5,319 bases of DNA, taken from positions 1-5,319 of the forward strand of contig SKOX01000148.1 of assembly GCA_007119835.1 (NCBI GenBank). Direction: 5' to 3'. The position numbers were made by a program, and so were the translations under genes. Below the pieces are notes generated by a model. The model searched no databases, had not been told where the DNA came from, and worked only from the letters and a program-made list of their open reading frames with translations. This document shows positions 3,981-5,319 of the stretch, one piece after another; position 1 is the first letter of the stretch, and every line of letters starts with the position of its first letter. The stretch is from Paracoccaceae bacterium (GTDB lineage: Bacteria > Pseudomonadota > Alphaproteobacteria > Rhodobacterales > Rhodobacteraceae).

Positions 3981-5201
3981 ATGCTCAAGAAGCTCGACAC
4001 CCCCGAGGCCGCCCGCGCCAAGCCGGCGCGCTTCGTCTGGGACGACCCCTTCCTCCTCGACGAGCAGCTGACCGACGAGGAGCGGATGGTTCGCGACGCG
4101 GCCCGCGACTACTGCCAAGGCAAGCTCCAGCCGCGGGTGCTCGAGGCGAACCGCCACGAGCGCTTCGACCGCGCCATCATGACCGAGATGGGCGAGATGG
4201 GCCTGCTTGGCCCCACCATCCCCGAGGCTTTCGGCGGCGTCGGCGCGAGCTACGTCGCCTATGGCCTCGTGGCCCGCGAGGTCGAACGCGTCGACTCCGG
4301 CTACCGCTCGGCGATGTCGGTGCAGTCCTCCCTCGTCATGCACCCGATCTTCGCCTACGGCACCGACGACCAGCGCGCGAAGTACCTGCCCCGTCTCGCG
4401 AGCGGAGAGCTCGTCGGCTGTTTCGGCCTGACCGAACCCGACGCCGGCTCCGACCCCGCCGGGATGAAGAGCCGCGCGAAGAAGGTGGACGGCGGCTATT
4501 CCCTCTCCGGCGCCAAGACCTGGATCACCAACGCGCCGATCGCCGACGTCTTCGTCGTCTGGGCGAAGTCCGACGCCCACGACGGCAAGATCAAGGGCTT
4601 CGTCCTCGAGAAGGACATGAAGGGCCTCGAGGCACCGAAGATCGACGGCAAGTTCAGCTTGCGCGCCTCGGCCACCGGCATGATCCAGATGGACGAGGTC
4701 TTCGTGCCGGAGGCGAACCTCCTGCCCGAGGTCGAGGGCCTCGCCGGCCCGTTCGGCTGCCTCAACCGGGCGCGCTACGGCATCGCCTGGGGCGCGATGG
4801 GCGCGGCCGAGTTCTGCTGGCACGCCGCCCGCGGCTACACCCTCGAGCGCAAGCAGTTCGGCCGCCCGCTCGCCCAGACCCAGCTCATCCAGAAGAAGCT
4901 CGCCGACATGCAGACCGACATCGCCCTCGGCCTGCAGGGTGCGCTGCGCCTCGGCCGCCTCTTCGACGAGGGCCGGGCGCCGGCAGAGCTCATCAGCCTC
5001 ATGAAGCGGAACAACTGCGGCAAGGCGCTCGACATTGCCCGGCTCTCCCGCGACATGCACGGCGGCAACGGCATCTCGGACGAATACGGCGTGATCCGGC
5101 ACGTCATGAACCTCGAGGCGGTCAACACCTACGAGGGCACCCACGACGTCCACGCCCTGATCCTCGGCCGCGCGCAGACCGGGCTCCAGGCATTCTTCTG
5201 A
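3981..5201 (+). CDS. gcdH: Glutaryl-CoA dehydrogenase (decarboxylating type)
   Basis: A 406-residue FAD flavoenzyme of the acyl-CoA dehydrogenase superfamily, full length for GcdH. It oxidises and decarboxylates glutaryl-CoA to crotonyl-CoA plus CO2 in lysine, hydroxylysine and tryptophan breakdown, passing electrons to electron-transfer flavoprotein. Seen: N-terminal helical domain (about 20-145), beta domain with [14 protein letters not shown] (146-159) and [16 protein letters not shown] (181-196), and C-terminal helices with RKQFGRPL (290-297) and [18 protein letters not shown] (384-401). With a constant offset of 15 from human GCDH numbering, catalytic base Glu370 is E385, carboxylate-binding Arg94 and Ser95 are R109 and S110, Glu87 is E102 and Tyr369 is Y384. 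Retention of E102 and Y384 agrees with the decarboxylating subtype. The gene is divergent from the RAM/hydrolase pair and appears monocistronic. Confidence 0.97.
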   Translation: MLKKLDTPEAARAKPARFVWDDPFLLDEQLTDEERMVRDAARDYCQGKLQPRVLEANRHERFDRAIMTEMGEMGLLGPTIPEAFGGVGASYVAYGLVAREVERVDSGYRSAMSVQSSLVMHPIFAYGTDDQRAKYLPRLASGELVGCFGLTEPDAGSDPAGMKSRAKKVDGGYSLSGAKTWITNAPIADVFVVWAKSDAHDGKIKGFVLEKDMKGLEAPKIDGKFSLRASATGMIQMDEVFVPEANLLPEVEGLAGPFGCLNRARYGIAWGAMGAAEFCWHAARGYTLERKQFGRPLAQTQLIQKKLADMQTDIALGLQGALRLGRLFDEGRAPAELISLMKRNNCGKALDIARLSRDMHGGNGISDEYGVIRHVMNLEAVNTYEGTHDVHALILGRAQTGLQAFF

Positions 5202-5210
5202 GGGGCGGCC

Positions 5211-5319
5211 TCAGGCCTTAGCGCCCTTGCGCCCGCCCCCCAGCATCGGCGCGGCCGCCGCGTCGAGCGGCCAGCGCGGGCGTGGCGCGATGTCGAGCGG
5301 GTCGGGTCGGGCGCCGGGC
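5211..5319 (-). CDS. 3' end of an unidentified minus-strand gene, cut by the window edge
   Basis: The last 35 codons and a TGA stop (5211-5213) of a minus-strand reading frame that continues past the right edge. The visible tail includes [16 protein letters not shown] and ends GGGRKGAKA. Nearly all codons end in G or C, as in the surrounding genes, and the residue mix is protein-like, whereas the other minus frame ending at 5218 is arginine-rich and looks spurious. It is convergent with gcdH, with only 9 nt between stop codons. A disordered basic tail is all that can be described. I do not recognise the family, and it could still be noncoding. Confidence 0.5.
   Translation of the reverse strand, partial: PGARPDPLDIAPRPRWPLDAAAAPMLGGGRKGAKA

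Noticed and set aside
3822..5153. Minus-strand open frame upstream of the RAM protein, antisense to gcdH
   Set aside because: It is simply an open continuation of the RAM frame in GC-rich DNA; gcdH is unmistakable on the plus strand and the RAM start has a strong Shine-Dalgarno.
5218..5319. Alternative minus-strand frame ending in TAA at 5218-5220
   Set aside because: Its translation is dominated by Arg, Ala and Gly and its third positions are less GC-biased than the frame ending at 5211.

Overview
The window is GC-rich double-stranded bacterial DNA with compact genes and very high GC at third codon positions. A VPLPA/IPLPA-type C-terminal sorting signal, a stand-alone Lrp/AsnC ligand-binding (RAM) protein, a DUF1328 mini-membrane protein and an EcfG-like promoter motif together suggest an alphaproteobacterium, most likely in the Rhodobacterales. 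This is inferred from gene style; no rRNA or marker gene is present. No tRNA, CRISPR, IS element or phage gene was seen.

Layout, left to right: (1) a class I SAM-dependent methyltransferase on the minus strand (6-767), carrying an in-frame 4 x 12 bp tandem repeat; (2) a divergently transcribed two-TM membrane protein of unknown function (921-1412), with a good sigma70-like promoter in the gap; (3) a 236 bp lower-GC gap, then a secreted IPLPA-CTERM exosortase-substrate candidate (1649-2263) closed by a strong hairpin terminator (2287-2310); (4) a 54-residue DUF1328/YtjA-like membrane protein (2405-2569) behind an EcfG-like GGAAC-N16-CGTT promoter and an 11 bp inverted repeat that covers both the -10 element and the Shine-Dalgarno; (5) a minus-strand pair, RAM-domain protein (3585-3821) followed after 14 nt by an alpha/beta hydrolase resembling esterase-type kynurenine formamidase (2779-3570); (6) divergent from that pair, glutaryl-CoA dehydrogenase gcdH (3981-5201); (7) the 3' end of a convergent minus-strand gene running off the right edge (5211-5319).

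Functionally, items 5 and 6 fit amino-acid catabolism. Kynurenine formamidase acts near the top of tryptophan breakdown and GcdH acts on glutaryl-CoA from lysine, hydroxylysine and tryptophan. The RAM protein, lacking a DNA-binding domain, lies between them. The rest looks like independent single-gene units. The most interesting spot is 2324-2407, where promoter choice could decide whether the DUF1328 start site is hidden in a hairpin. Otherwise the window is largely ordinary chromosomal content.
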